A DNA stretch of 64,000 nucleotides. Source: CAVUAN01 sp963739435 (GTDB lineage: Bacteria > Acidobacteriota > Thermoanaerobaculia > UBA5066 > Gp7-AA6). Under the pieces are notes generated by a model that saw only the letters and a list, made by a program, of their open reading frames with translations, did no database searches and had not been told where the DNA came from. The translations under genes were made by a program, and so were the position numbers. Every line of letters begins with the position of its first letter. The stretch's first letter is position 1. The stretch spans positions 399,035-463,034 of the forward strand of contig CAVUAN010000006.1 of the NCBI GenBank assembly GCA_963739435.1, in the 5' to 3' direction. Positions 50,633 through 60,819 of this stretch are shown piece by piece.

Positions 50633-51544
50633 ATGGCCTCCTTGATCGACATCCGGCGCCGGCTGCGTTCGGTCACCAGCACGCAGCAGATCACCCGGGC
50701 CATGAAAATGGTCGCGGCGGCGAAGCTGCGCCGCGCCCAGGACCGCGTCATCGGCGCGCGCCCGTACGCGAAGCTGATGACGAGCGTGCTGTCCGCTGTC
50801 CGGGAGCACGCGCCGAATCTTTCGCATCCGCTGCTCGAGGAACGGGAGGAAAAGAGGGTTCTCGTGCTGGTCGTGGCCGGCGACCGCGGCCTTTGCGGAG
50901 CCTTCAACACGAACATCCACCGGGCCACGGCGCATCTTCTGTCGGAGCACCCGGGATGGAGCGCAGTCACCCTCCTTCCCATCGGCCGAAAGGCCGTCGA
51001 CTACTGGCGCCGCCGCAAGCACTCGTTCGCCGAAAAGTCCTGGCCGGACATTCTCGGGAGCTTGAGCTACACGAAGGCCCGGGAGGTCGCGCAGTTTGTG
51101 GCCGAGGAGTTCCTCTCGGGCCGGCAGGACGCCGTCTACGTCGTCGTCAACGTGTTTCGGTCCGTCATGGTGCAGGCCGTCACCACGCAGAAGCTGCTGC
51201 CGCTGTCGGCCGTGGCGGCCGCGCCCGAGGGCAAGCCTGCGGGCGACGCGAAAGCCGCGGAGGCGGTGCAAGGCGCCGGGGCGCAGGTCGAGTACCTCTA
51301 CGAGCCGGACGCCGCGACGATCCTCGCGCGGCTCCTGCCCCGGTATCTCGAGTTCATGGTGTACCGGGCGCTGGCCGAATCGGCCGCGGCCGAGATGGGC
51401 GCGCGTATGACGGCGATGGACGCGGCCTCCAAGAACGCGGGCGAGATGATCGACAAGCTGACACTTTCGTACAACCGCGCGCGGCAGGCGCGCATCACCA
51501 AGGAACTGATCGAGATCGTTTCCGGCGCGGCCGCGCTGGAGTAA
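50633..51544 (+). CDS. atpG: ATP synthase F1 subunit gamma
   Basis: The 303-residue central shaft begins MASLIDIRRRLRSVTSTQQI with TRAMKMVAAAKLRRAQDR and ends NRARQARITKELIEIVSGAA. An inserted Ala/Glu/Gly stretch (residues about 195-220, AAPEGKPAGDAKAAEAVQGA) is unusual and lies at the surface region. The start is 7 bp after atpA. Confidence 0.97.
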   Translation: MASLIDIRRRLRSVTSTQQITRAMKMVAAAKLRRAQDRVIGARPYAKLMTSVLSAVREHAPNLSHPLLEEREEKRVLVLVVAGDRGLCGAFNTNIHRATAHLLSEHPGWSAVTLLPIGRKAVDYWRRRKHSFAEKSWPDILGSLSYTKAREVAQFVAEEFLSGRQDAVYVVVNVFRSVMVQAVTTQKLLPLSAVAAAPEGKPAGDAKAAEAVQGAGAQVEYLYEPDAATILARLLPRYLEFMVYRALAESAAAEMGARMTAMDAASKNAGEMIDKLTLSYNRARQARITKELIEIVSGAAALE

Positions 51545-51555
51545 GGACAGGGAAC

Positions 51556-53002
<1,447 letters not shown>

Positions 53003-53007
53003 GGCCG

Positions 53008-53415
53008 ATGGCGGGAACCCTGAACCTGCTCGTCGTGACGGCCGAGAAGAAGGTCGTGGACGCCGAGGCCGACGAGGTGACGTTGCCCGGAGAGATGGGT
53101 TACCTCGGGATCCTGCCGGGCCACGCGCCCCTGCTGGCGCTCTTGAAGACCGGAGTGCTGTCTTACAGGAAGGCCGGGTCGGGTGAGGCCTTCGCTCTCG
53201 AAGGCGGTTTCGCAGAGGTCTCCAACGACATCGTGCGGGTCTTGGCCGACGGCGCCGAGCGGGCCTCGGAGATCGACGCCGCGTCGGCCGAGCGCGACCT
53301 CTCCGAAGCGTCCGAGCAAATGAAGTCGGCCAACCGCGAAACCCTGGACGGCCTGCGCCTGAAGGCGGAGCTCGCCGCGGCGCGGCTCTCGGTCGCCCGC
53401 CGGACGGAGGCCTGA
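53008..53415 (+). CDS. atpC: ATP synthase F1 subunit epsilon
   Basis: The 135-residue epsilon starts MAGTLNLLVVTAEKKVVDAE, has LPGEMGYLGILPGHAPLLAL and FALEGGFAEVSNDIVRVLAD, and a C-terminal two-helix part. Its last bases CTGA may overlap the next gene's start. Confidence 0.96.
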   Translation: MAGTLNLLVVTAEKKVVDAEADEVTLPGEMGYLGILPGHAPLLALLKTGVLSYRKAGSGEAFALEGGFAEVSNDIVRVLADGAERASEIDAASAERDLSEASEQMKSANRETLDGLRLKAELAAARLSVARRTEA

Positions 53416-54137
53416 CGGCCGAACGCAAGCCGCACGAGCGGCGATTTCTCGCCGGGCCTCGCTCCCGCCTCCAGGAATTCCGCACCGTCCTGAAGATTGC
53501 GGCGGAATTCATCCGCGGCTTCCGCACGCTCCATTTCGTCGGCCCCTGCGTCACGGTCTTTGGGTCCGCGCGGTTTGCCGAGGACCATCCGTACTACGCG
53601 ATGGCGCGGGAGGTGGGCGGCCGCCTGGCTCGCATGGGCTTTACCGTGATGACCGGAGGCGGCCCCGGAATCATGGAGGCCGCCAACCGGGGCGCCAGGG
53701 ACCAGGGAAGCGTCTCGGTCGGCTGCAACATCGCCCTGCCCGTGGAACAGAAACTGAATCCCTATGTCGACAAGGCTGTCACCTTCCGGTACTTCTTCGT
53801 GCGCAAGGTGATGCTGGTCAAGTACTCCTACGCCTTCGTCGTGATGCCGGGCGGTGTTGGCACGATGGATGAGCTCTTCGAGGCGCTGACTCTCATCCAG
53901 ACAAAGAAGATCGCCGACTTCCCTCTCGTTCTGATGGGCAGGGAGTACTGGCAGCTCCTCATGGAACTGCTCGAGAAGATGGTCGTCGCCGGCACGGTCT
54001 CGCGGGAAGACCTGCGCCTGCTGCTGGTGACGGACTCGGTTCACGAGGCCATGAAGCACATCGAGACGCACGCCGTCGAGCAGTTCGGCCTGGCCCGCAA
54101 GCGGATGACCCGGCGCATGACGATCCTGGGGGAATAG
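53412..54137 (+). CDS. LOG family protein (lysine decarboxylase-like Rossmann fold)
   Basis: The Rossmann core is clear: VTVFGSARFAEDHPYYAMAR, MTGGGPGIMEAANRGARDQ and the signature MPGGVGTMDELFEALTLIQ. LOG proteins are cytokinin-type nucleotide phosphoribohydrolases or related nucleotidases. The conserved VTVFGSARF lies before the first ATG (53601). The only start-like codon upstream in frame is CTG at 53412, which would overlap the atpC stop by 4 bp in this genome's usual manner. GGAGG lies directly before it. Length from there is 241 residues. The start is the weak point. Confidence 0.85.
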   Translation: MTAERKPHERRFLAGPRSRLQEFRTVLKIAAEFIRGFRTLHFVGPCVTVFGSARFAEDHPYYAMAREVGGRLARMGFTVMTGGGPGIMEAANRGARDQGSVSVGCNIALPVEQKLNPYVDKAVTFRYFFVRKVMLVKYSYAFVVMPGGVGTMDELFEALTLIQTKKIADFPLVLMGREYWQLLMELLEKMVVAGTVSREDLRLLLVTDSVHEAMKHIETHAVEQFGLARKRMTRRMTILGE

Positions 54138-55238
54138 ATGAGAGCGGCTCTGTGGCCGTGCCTGCTCCTGGGCGCGGCGCTCGGCGCTCCGGCGGGCAAG
54201 GCTCTCGCCGAGGGCGCATCCGAACGGGTTCAGCTCCCGGAAAAGATCCGCGACGGCAAGGCGCCGCTGGCGCAGCGGGAGCGGGCTTTCGCGGCCTTCG
54301 ACCGCCTCTATCCGGAAGACGCCCTCCTTCTTGCGCCCTCGCTGCTCGGCGATCCTGCCCCGACGATCCGTTTCAAAGCCGCGTGGATCCTGGCTGATCA
54401 GGGCCATGAAGACGGCCTTCGGACGCTGAGATCGATGGCCGCCTTAACGGAGGCGACCTTCGTTCTGCCGATGGAAGCTCTCGGGAGAATCAGGGACCCC
54501 GGCTCTCACGAGCTCTTGAGGGATCTTTTGGCCAGCGCGCTCCGGGCCGGCGAATCGCCGCCGGATCGCGCGCGCGTCGCGGCCCTGGCGGTCTCTCTCT
54601 CGGACTACGCCGACCCGAAGGATGAGCCGCTGCTGGCCAACGCGGTCCGCCTTTCTGTGGAGCCCGGTCCGAGCTGGCCGAGCTGGCAGGTGGTCGAGGC
54701 GCTCGGCGTCAGCGGCGCCCCCGAAGCCGTCGCCACGCTCGAGGAGGTCTTCGATCGGGGCAAGGGCCTGGCCGTTGCGGCGGCCGGACTTGGGCTCGCC
54801 CGGTGCGGTCAACCCAGGGGCCGGGACTACGTCCAGGACAAGCTCTCGGACCCCCATGCGGCCCCCTCGCCGGAGGCGACCTTTCTCCTGGAACATATCG
54901 GCGTCGTCTCAGACGGGCCGCTGGTTTCCATCCTCTTGAATATCGTCGCCGAGCCGGGATTTGGGGATGGCGTCAAGGCGCTGGCCTGGCTGGCGCTCTT
55001 CCGGGTCGACCCGCCGCTAAAGACCCGAGAGGTGCTGGCTCTGGCCTGGAAGAATCTGCGGTTTGACGGTGCCGCTCGGTTCGTAGTCGTGCACGACGGG
55101 GAGCAGGCCCGCTCGGCGGCCGATCTGAAGACTCTGCGCCCGAAAGCCGACGGCAGCCTCTCGCCGATCGATCGCGCCCTCTCCGCGTCCGCGCGCGAGC
55201 GCCGGCGGTGGCGCGAAATTCGCTCGTACTCTTTCTAG
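54138..55238 (+). CDS. Secreted HEAT-repeat-like protein
   Basis: A 366-residue protein with a signal peptide ending GKALA, then repeated helical pairs of HEAT/ARM type (TIRFKAAWILADQGHEDGL, VVEALGVSGAPEAVATLEEV, AVAAAGLGLARCGQPRGRDY). No catalytic motif. It follows the LOG gene directly. Its stop overlaps the stop of the convergent amidohydrolase gene by 3 bp. Role unknown. Confidence 0.75.
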   Translation: MRAALWPCLLLGAALGAPAGKALAEGASERVQLPEKIRDGKAPLAQRERAFAAFDRLYPEDALLLAPSLLGDPAPTIRFKAAWILADQGHEDGLRTLRSMAALTEATFVLPMEALGRIRDPGSHELLRDLLASALRAGESPPDRARVAALAVSLSDYADPKDEPLLANAVRLSVEPGPSWPSWQVVEALGVSGAPEAVATLEEVFDRGKGLAVAAAGLGLARCGQPRGRDYVQDKLSDPHAAPSPEATFLLEHIGVVSDGPLVSILLNIVAEPGFGDGVKALAWLALFRVDPPLKTREVLALAWKNLRFDGAARFVVVHDGEQARSAADLKTLRPKADGSLSPIDRALSASARERRRWREIRSYSF

Positions 55239-56941
55239 GTTTTCGGGCCCTTGTACCCGGGGCCGCGGAGGGGCTGGCCGGGGGTCTTGCCGGTCAGCTT
55301 GCCGCCGTCGACGACGAGCACGCCGTTGACCGCGACATAAGGAATCCCAACGCTGTACTGATTTGGCTTCTCGAAGGTGGCCAGGGCGCCGACGGTCTCC
55401 GGATCGAAGACGGTGAGATCGGCCGCAAAGCCCGTCTTGACGAGGCCGCGGCCCTGCAGGCCGGCGGCTTCGGCTGCAAACGACGTCATCTTGCGAATCG
55501 CTTCTTCGAGGCGCAGGACTTTCTCCTCGCGGACGTAGTACCCGAGGATGCGAGCGGCCGAGCCCCAGCCGCGCGGGTGCGAGGTCTCGTGGGAGAGGGG
55601 ACCGTCGGTCGCCTTGGCCTGGGAGTCGGTGCCGAACGAGACGATGGGGCTCGCGAGAGCGGCGCGCACGTCCTTCTCGTCCATGATCGCGATGATGCAG
55701 GCGGCATTGGCCCGGTCCGCGATGACGATGTCGATGACGACGTCGCGCGGGTCCTTTTTCTCGGCGGCGGCGATCGCCGCGATCGTGCGCCCCTCGTAGG
55801 GCTTCAGCTTCGGATCGAGGACCTCCGCGACCATCACGCCTTCGGCGCCGCCCGCGCCGAGGTACTGGTTCTCCCACTCGTTCGACTCTGCCATCATGTC
55901 GGCCTTGACGCGCTCGCGGGTTGCCGGGTCGGCGAGGCGCTTCAAGAGCTTCTCGCGTCCACCCTCGCGCACCCACGGCGGCAGGCAGGCGTCGAGGCCG
56001 TTGGAAGCGCGGTTCCAGGGGTACTGGTTGGCGGCGACGTCGATGCCCCGGGCGCGCGCATCCTCGATCTTCTTCAGGATCTCCGGCATGCGCCCGAAGT
56101 TCGGCTTGTAGGCGGTCTTCAGGTGCCAGATCTGGGCCCGGATGCCGGCTTCCTTCGAGATGCGAATGACTTCGTCGATGGACGCATCGATGCGGCCGGA
56201 CTCCGAGCGCTGGTGGGTGAAGTACGCCCCGCCGTAGCGCGCCGCGACCCGGGCGAGAGCGATCAGCTCCTCGGTCGACGCGTAGATGTTCGGAATGTAC
56301 TGGAGCGAGGAGGAGACTCCGACCGCGCCGTCCCGCATCGCCTGGTCGACGATCTGCTCCATGCGCGCGAGCTCCTCGGGAGTCGCCTTCCGGTTTTCGC
56401 GGCCGACGACGAGAGCGCGCACTCCTCCCGAGCCGACGAACGTGGCGAGGTTGATGCCCACGCCCCGGCGCGAAAGGCTCGCGAAGTACTCGTCGAGCGA
56501 GCGCCAGTCGGGGAAAACGCCGTACCTCTTGTAGGTATCCTGGTTCTCGGCGATCACTTTTTCGTCGATCGGGGCGATCGAATCGCCTTCGCCGGTGACC
56601 TCGGTCGTGATGCCCTGTGTAATTTTCGAGGCCGCCCGCGGGTCTACCAGGACGTTGTACTCGGACTGGCCAAGGAGATCGATGAACCCCGGCGCGACGA
56701 CGAGGCCCGTGGCGTCGAGCGTGCGCTTGGCGGCGGCGCCCGTGAGCCTGCCGACGGCGGCGATCTTCCCGTCCCGCACTCCGACGTCGGCCGAGAACCA
56801 CGGCGCGCCGGTGCCGTCCACGACATGACCTCCCGTGATGAGAAGGTCGTAGCCGGGCGCGGGATCGCCCGGCGAGAGAGCGAGCGAGGCTCCCGCGGCG
56901 GCGAGGCAGACGGCAAGAGCGAGACCAGCGAGCTTTTTCAT
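55235..56941 (-). CDS. N-acyl-D-amino-acid deacylase-like amidohydrolase lacking the HxH motif
   Basis: The 568-residue precursor has a signal peptide ending GASLA. The fold is that of the D-aminoacylase branch: YDLLITGGHVVDGTGAPWFS, SKITQGITTEVTGEGDSIAP, AYFTHQRSESGRIDASIDEV, RAQIWHLKTA and VSFGTDSQAKAT. The place of the usual PGFIDxHxHxD metal site reads APGFIDLLGQSEYNVLVDPR, with no His pair, and the Cys of GNCG is absent (GEGD). This subfamily therefore uses a changed metal site or other chemistry. A TAGACT hexamer lies 6 nt before the ATG. Confidence 0.82.
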   Translation of the reverse strand: MKKLAGLALAVCLAAAGASLALSPGDPAPGYDLLITGGHVVDGTGAPWFSADVGVRDGKIAAVGRLTGAAAKRTLDATGLVVAPGFIDLLGQSEYNVLVDPRAASKITQGITTEVTGEGDSIAPIDEKVIAENQDTYKRYGVFPDWRSLDEYFASLSRRGVGINLATFVGSGGVRALVVGRENRKATPEELARMEQIVDQAMRDGAVGVSSSLQYIPNIYASTEELIALARVAARYGGAYFTHQRSESGRIDASIDEVIRISKEAGIRAQIWHLKTAYKPNFGRMPEILKKIEDARARGIDVAANQYPWNRASNGLDACLPPWVREGGREKLLKRLADPATRERVKADMMAESNEWENQYLGAGGAEGVMVAEVLDPKLKPYEGRTIAAIAAAEKKDPRDVVIDIVIADRANAACIIAIMDEKDVRAALASPIVSFGTDSQAKATDGPLSHETSHPRGWGSAARILGYYVREEKVLRLEEAIRKMTSFAAEAAGLQGRGLVKTGFAADLTVFDPETVGALATFEKPNQYSVGIPYVAVNGVLVVDGGKLTGKTPGQPLRGPGYKGPKT

Positions 56942-57065
56942 GGGGAGAGTCTATGTTCGAAAAGCCTGACCCTGCCGCGGCCCCCGGGGGTCGATCTCCA
57001 CGGAATACCCGGATTCGTCTCAGGCGTTCATGGAGCATTCACGTCCGGGCCCATATGGTTGTGAC

Positions 57066-57453
57066 ATGAGGGGAACCGTGTTGAAGAGAATGCTCGTGGT
57101 TGCCGCCGCTTTCATCGCCGCGGCGGCGGCGTTGGCCGACACGCCCCCGAAGTCGAAAGCGCACGGCTTCTCGGTTACCGGCACCGTCGTCTCTATCGAC
57201 AACACCGCCCTGAAGATGTCTGTCAAGACCCCGGCCGGCAAGCAGATCCCGCTCGTGTGGACGGGCGCCACGAAGACGGCTGGAGGAACGGTAGTAGCCG
57301 GAACGCAGGGTGACCGTCCGGTACCTGCAGAAAGACGGCAAGAACATCGCGACCTCGATCAAGATCGAGACTACGGATTCCGCCTTCTCAGGGGCGCCGC
57401 CGGCAGCCGCGACGCCGACAGCAACCGCTTCGAACGCCCCGAAGTCCCGCTAG
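57066..57453 (+). CDS. Small secreted protein of DUF5666-like type, one frameshift
   Basis: The first half has a signal peptide (ending AALA) and a beta-rich stretch HGFSVTGTVVSIDNTALKMS then VKTPAGKQIPLVWTGATKT. One extra G in the G3 run at 57308-57310 breaks the frame; repaired, VTVRYLQKDGKNIATSIKIE and an Ala/Pro/Thr-rich end follow, 128 residues in all. It resembles small DUF5666 beta-barrel proteins. TATGGT lies 6 nt before the ATG. Function unknown. Confidence 0.6.
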
Positions 57454-57466
57454 CCGAATCGCCCCG

Positions 57467-58883
57467 CTAGCCGTCTTCGCGCGGCAGCGTCAGTCGAAAG
57501 ACGGCTCCGCCGCCCTCGCGTTCTTCGACCTCGACTCTGCCCGCATGCGAGCGGGCGACCTGCTCGACGATGGCGAGGCCGAGCCCGGAGCCCTCGGGGT
57601 TGCGAGCCCGCGCCTGGTCGAGGCGGACGAAGCGCTCGAAGATGCGCAGGCGATCCGACGGGGACACTCCGGGGCCTCGGTCGGAGACCTCGAGATAGGC
57701 CTCGCCGTCCCGCGATCCGGTGGCGATTGAGACGGTCGACCGCCGCCTGGGTGTAGATCAAAGCGTTGGAGACCAGATTGACGGCGGCCGAAAGGAGCGC
57801 CGCGCGGTCTGCGGCGACCCCCGCGGCGCCCAGGCGCGTCACGCTGCAACGAACTCCCCGCGTCGCGCCAAGCGGTGCGGCCGCCGCGGCAGCCTCCTCG
57901 GCGATCTCAAAAAGGTCGAGCCTTTCGCGCCGCTCGGGAGAGGCGACGTCGCCGCGGGCCAGAATGAGGATCGCCTCGACCTGGCGGGCCAGGCCTTTGC
58001 TGGCACGGTCGATCGTCTCGAGTGAGGCGCGGCGCTCTTCGGGGCTGGCGTCTGCCCGCAACGCTTCCTGGGCTTCACCGAGGAGCACCGCGGCTGGCGT
58101 CTTGAGCTCGTGGGCCGCGTCGGCAACGAGGCGTTTCTGGGCGACAAAGGCCCGCTCCAATCGTTGGAGCAGAGAGTTGATGACGGCAGCCAGGCGGCGG
58201 AACTCCACGCCGCCCGAAGCTGCGGGCACGCGCCGGGAGAGGTCCGTGGCCTCGAGACCCTCGGCGACGCGTGTGATCTCTTCGACAGGCCGCAGGGCGC
58301 GCCTCAGGACGAGAGTCAGGATGCCGGCGGTGCCGAGAAACCCCACGATCACAAAACCCAAAAGCGCCCTGTCGAGGCGGTTCAAGGCCCTCCGGCTCTG
58401 CTCGATCGAGCGGAAGAGCACGAGAGTCGCCCCTCTGGCGCGGCCGCCCAGCCGCGTGACGAGAAACCGACAGGTCCGGTTCTGTCCGCTGTAGGGCTCG
58501 ACCATCGTGAAGGGCACTTCCGGCTCGTCCCGGTATGGCGCGAACCCGCCGGGCAGCGCCGTTCCGATGAGGTTGCCCGAGAGCGCGACGGGTTTCTCAC
58601 CCAGGAAGAGAATCACCGAATGGTTGGCGAGCTTGAACTCGAAGAGATTCTTCTCCAGGCCGAGCTTCAGGGCGTCGTGCACGGACTCCTCGACCCCCTC
58701 GAGCTCGAAGCTCGAACCGAGGGCGACGGCCAGGGTGTAGAGCTCGTCGTCGATGTCTTCGAAAGTCGTCGAGCGCACGGCCGAACGCGCCGTCCAGGCG
58801 AGAAGCGACAGGAAAAGCGCGCACAAGAGGGCCCCCGTCAACGCGAGGCGCGTGCCGGCGCGCTCGAAGCGCGGCATCCTCAT
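57467..58883 (-). CDS. Sensor histidine kinase, one frameshift
   Basis: The repaired 471-residue product has two membrane helices (about residues 12-32 and 172-195) around a periplasmic sensor, a HAMP-like linker (RALRPVEEITRVAEGLEATD), the H-box VADAAHELKTPAAVLLGEAQ, the N-box NLVSNALIYTQ and the G-box GSGLGLAIVEQVARSHAGRV. One extra base near 57734-57737 separates N-box and G-box. Its ATG overlaps the stop of the response regulator gene (ATGA). The signal is unknown. Confidence 0.9.
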
Positions 58884-59572
58884 CTCAGGCGATATCCCAT
58901 GCCGCGCAGCGTCTCGATGCGCGAAGGCTTCCCGGGGTCGTCGATCTTGCGGCGCAGACGCGCGATCAGGACGTCGATCGTGTTCGACATCGGCTCCTCG
59001 CGCTCGCCCCAGGCCTGCTCGAGAATCTCTTCACGGGAAACGACCGCGCCGGCGCGCCGGAGGAGAGCTTCCAGGATCGCAAACTCCCGGGCCGTGAGGA
59101 CGAGCTGTTCTGCTCCCTTCCAGGCGGCGCGGTGCATGGCGTCGAGCCTCAAGTTGCCGCTGACGAGCTCCTGGGTGGGGCGGCGCTCGTTGCGTCGGAG
59201 CAATGCCCGCGCTCGGGCCGCGAGCACGTCGAGGTCGAACGGCTTGCCGAGGTAATCGTCGGCGCCCTCGGAGAAGCCCTCGACCGTCGCGGCGGCGTCG
59301 TCCATCGCCGTCAGCATGAGGACCGACTGCCCGAAGCCCTTCAGGCGGGCGCGGCGGCAGACGTCGAGCCCGTCGCCGTCGGGCAGGCGCCGGTCGAGAA
59401 CGAGCAGGTCGTAGGCGTGCAAGTTCATCAGCTCGTCGGCCTCCTCGATCGTAGCGGCCTCGTCGCAGGCGAGCCCGGCGCGCGAAAGCGTGCGCACGAC
59501 CAGAGATCGCAGCCGTGAGTCGTCTTCGAGGATCAGCGCGCGCAACGTCTTCCGGGCTCCATCGGTCCCCAT
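58880..59572 (-). CDS. OmpR-family response regulator
   Basis: The 230-residue protein has a receiver domain (RALILEDDSRLRSLVVRTLS, phospho-acceptor Asp in LLVLDRRLPDGDGLDV, MLTAMDDAAAT and Lys in YLGKPFDLDVL) and an OmpR winged helix (LTAREFAILEALLRRAGAVV, TIDVLIARLRRKIDDPGKP). It pairs with the overlapping kinase. The ATG at 59572 (MGTDGARKTL) lies 37 bp from the divergent selenoprotein start, so it might control that gene. Confidence 0.93.
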   Translation of the reverse strand: MGTDGARKTLRALILEDDSRLRSLVVRTLSRAGLACDEAATIEEADELMNLHAYDLLVLDRRLPDGDGLDVCRRARLKGFGQSVLMLTAMDDAAATVEGFSEGADDYLGKPFDLDVLAARARALLRRNERRPTQELVSGNLRLDAMHRAAWKGAEQLVLTAREFAILEALLRRAGAVVSREEILEQAWGEREEPMSNTIDVLIARLRRKIDDPGKPSRIETLRGMGYRLR

Positions 59573-59609
59573 TATTCCCCCGCGGCAGGCGTGGGTTATC
59601 CTTCTTCCC

Positions 59610-60257
59610 GTGAAACTTTGGAAGAAGCTGGTTCTCGGCGTCCTGCTGCTCGTGGTCGCCGCGGCGGCTCTGGCTGCCTGGAAGATCGGCCCCCGCAACA
59701 TCATCGGGATGCTGCGGTACGACCAGCGGCAGGAAGGCCGCTTGAAGGTCGGCGACCGGGCTCCCGACGTCGCGCTGCTTTCGCTCGATGGCAAGTCTCC
59801 CGTGCGGGTGGCCGAATCGATCGGCGACAAGCCTCTCGTCCTCGTCTTCGGCAGCTTCACCTGACCGCCGTTCCGGCGCTCGGTCGGGCGCATGCAGGAG
59901 ATGCACCGCAAGTACGGAGACCGGGTGCGATTCCTGACGGTCTACATCAAAGAGGCCCATCCTTTGGACGAGTGGCAGATGGAGTCCAACGAGAAGGAGA
60001 GCGTCTGCTACCCGCAGCCGACGACGAGCGGGCAGCGCCTGGCGATTGCCAACGATTTCGTGAAGCGCTTTCACTGGGAGATTCCCCTGGCCGTCGACCC
60101 GATCGAGAACCCCGCCAACGCGGCCTACGCGGGCTGGCCCGAGCGCCTCTACGTCCTGGACGAGAAGGGCGTGATCGTCTACAAGAGCAAGCCCGGCCCC
60201 TTCGGATACCACCCCGAAGAGGTCGAGGCGTGGCTGGCGGAGCGGTTCAAGTCGTAG
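59610..60257 (+). CDS. Deiodinase-like thioredoxin-fold selenoprotein (TGA decoded as Sec85)
   Basis: The gene reads through TGA at 59862-59864; with Sec85 it encodes 215 residues. An N-terminal membrane helix (LVLGVLLLVVAAAALAAW) is followed by a thioredoxin-fold domain: PLVLVFGSFT-U-PPFRRSV, then LTVYIKEAHPLDEW, and a C-terminal WPERLYVLDEKGVIVYKS with PGPFGYHPEEVEAWL. The matching segments of animal iodothyronine deiodinases are NFGSCTUPSF, YIEEAHASDGW, LPERLYII and SGPWNYNPEEV, so the TGA aligns with their selenocysteine. A hairpin 11 nt downstream fits a bacterial SECIS. The physiological substrate is unknown; a peroxide or dehalogenase activity is possible. GTG start with TATCCT 7 nt before. 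Confidence 0.88.
59876..59891 (+). promoter_or_regulatory. SECIS-like hairpin directing Sec at the TGA
   Basis: GCGCTC-GGTC-GGGCGC forms a 6-bp stem (one U-G) with a four-base GGTC loop. The stem begins 11 nt after the TGA, the spacing known for the E. coli fdhF SECIS, whose apical loop also contains GGUC. Below the stem, C74-G94 and G75-T93 (59,8xx numbering) can continue past a bulged A at 59892. SelB of this organism must recognise it; no sel gene is in the window. Confidence 0.8.
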
Positions 60258-60738
60258 GAGGGTCCGGCGTCTCGCTCAGCTGGTCCCGAAACTCGTTCCG
60301 GCGCCGCCACAGAAAAATCAGGATCGCGACGTTGATGATGAGGAAGTACCAGCCGCGGAAAAACCGCGGCTTGCGCCAGATCTCGACGAGCTCGAGCGGG
60401 ATGCCCAGCAGCGTCAAGAAGATCGTGAAGTAGGTCGCCCACCAGATCCGGGCCACGAGGAACGACGCCTCGGCGGCGAAGATCGCCCCGACGGCCAAAG
60501 ACGCCGCGCCGATCTCCTCGCGCTGGCCGAGCGTGATGTCGTGGAAGAAGGTCGAGATGCGCCGGATGCTTTCGCGGTCCGGGTTGGCGTTCAGGAAACG
60601 GGCGAACTCCATTGCCGGATCGTGGCGGGCCACGACGACAAAGCGCAGGACGACGATACCGACGAGCAGGAACGCGGCCGCCTTCAAGTACTTGAAGACG
60701 ATGACGGCGACGAAACCGCCCGTCAGTCGATGTTTCAC
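60247..60738 (-). CDS. DUF2127-type membrane protein
   Basis: A 163-residue protein with four hydrophobic segments (AAAFLLVGIVVLRFVVV, LAVGAIFAAEASFLVARIWW, ATYFTIFLTLLGIPLELVEI, WYFLIINVAILIFLW) and short charged loops. The pattern matches DUF2127 proteins, function unknown. Its 3' end overlaps the selenoprotein's 3' end by 11 bp in convergent orientation. GTG start. No Shine-Dalgarno is seen. Confidence 0.72.
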   Translation of the reverse strand: MKHRLTGGFVAVIVFKYLKAAAFLLVGIVVLRFVVVARHDPAMEFARFLNANPDRESIRRISTFFHDITLGQREEIGAASLAVGAIFAAEASFLVARIWWATYFTIFLTLLGIPLELVEIWRKPRFFRGWYFLIINVAILIFLWRRRNEFRDQLSETPDPPTT

Positions 60739-60819
60739 GCTTAGAGGCTCCTGTCCTGGCCGGCCACGGGGTTCCGCAGAGTTTCCCACATAGAATCCCG
60801 GGATCGAACGGCAGACAGG

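Noticed and set aside
59490..59609. Upstream ATG starts (59490, 59568) for the selenoprotein
   Set aside because: They lie inside the divergent regulator gene or at its start and add a sequence with no homology; GTG at 59610 opens directly on the membrane helix.
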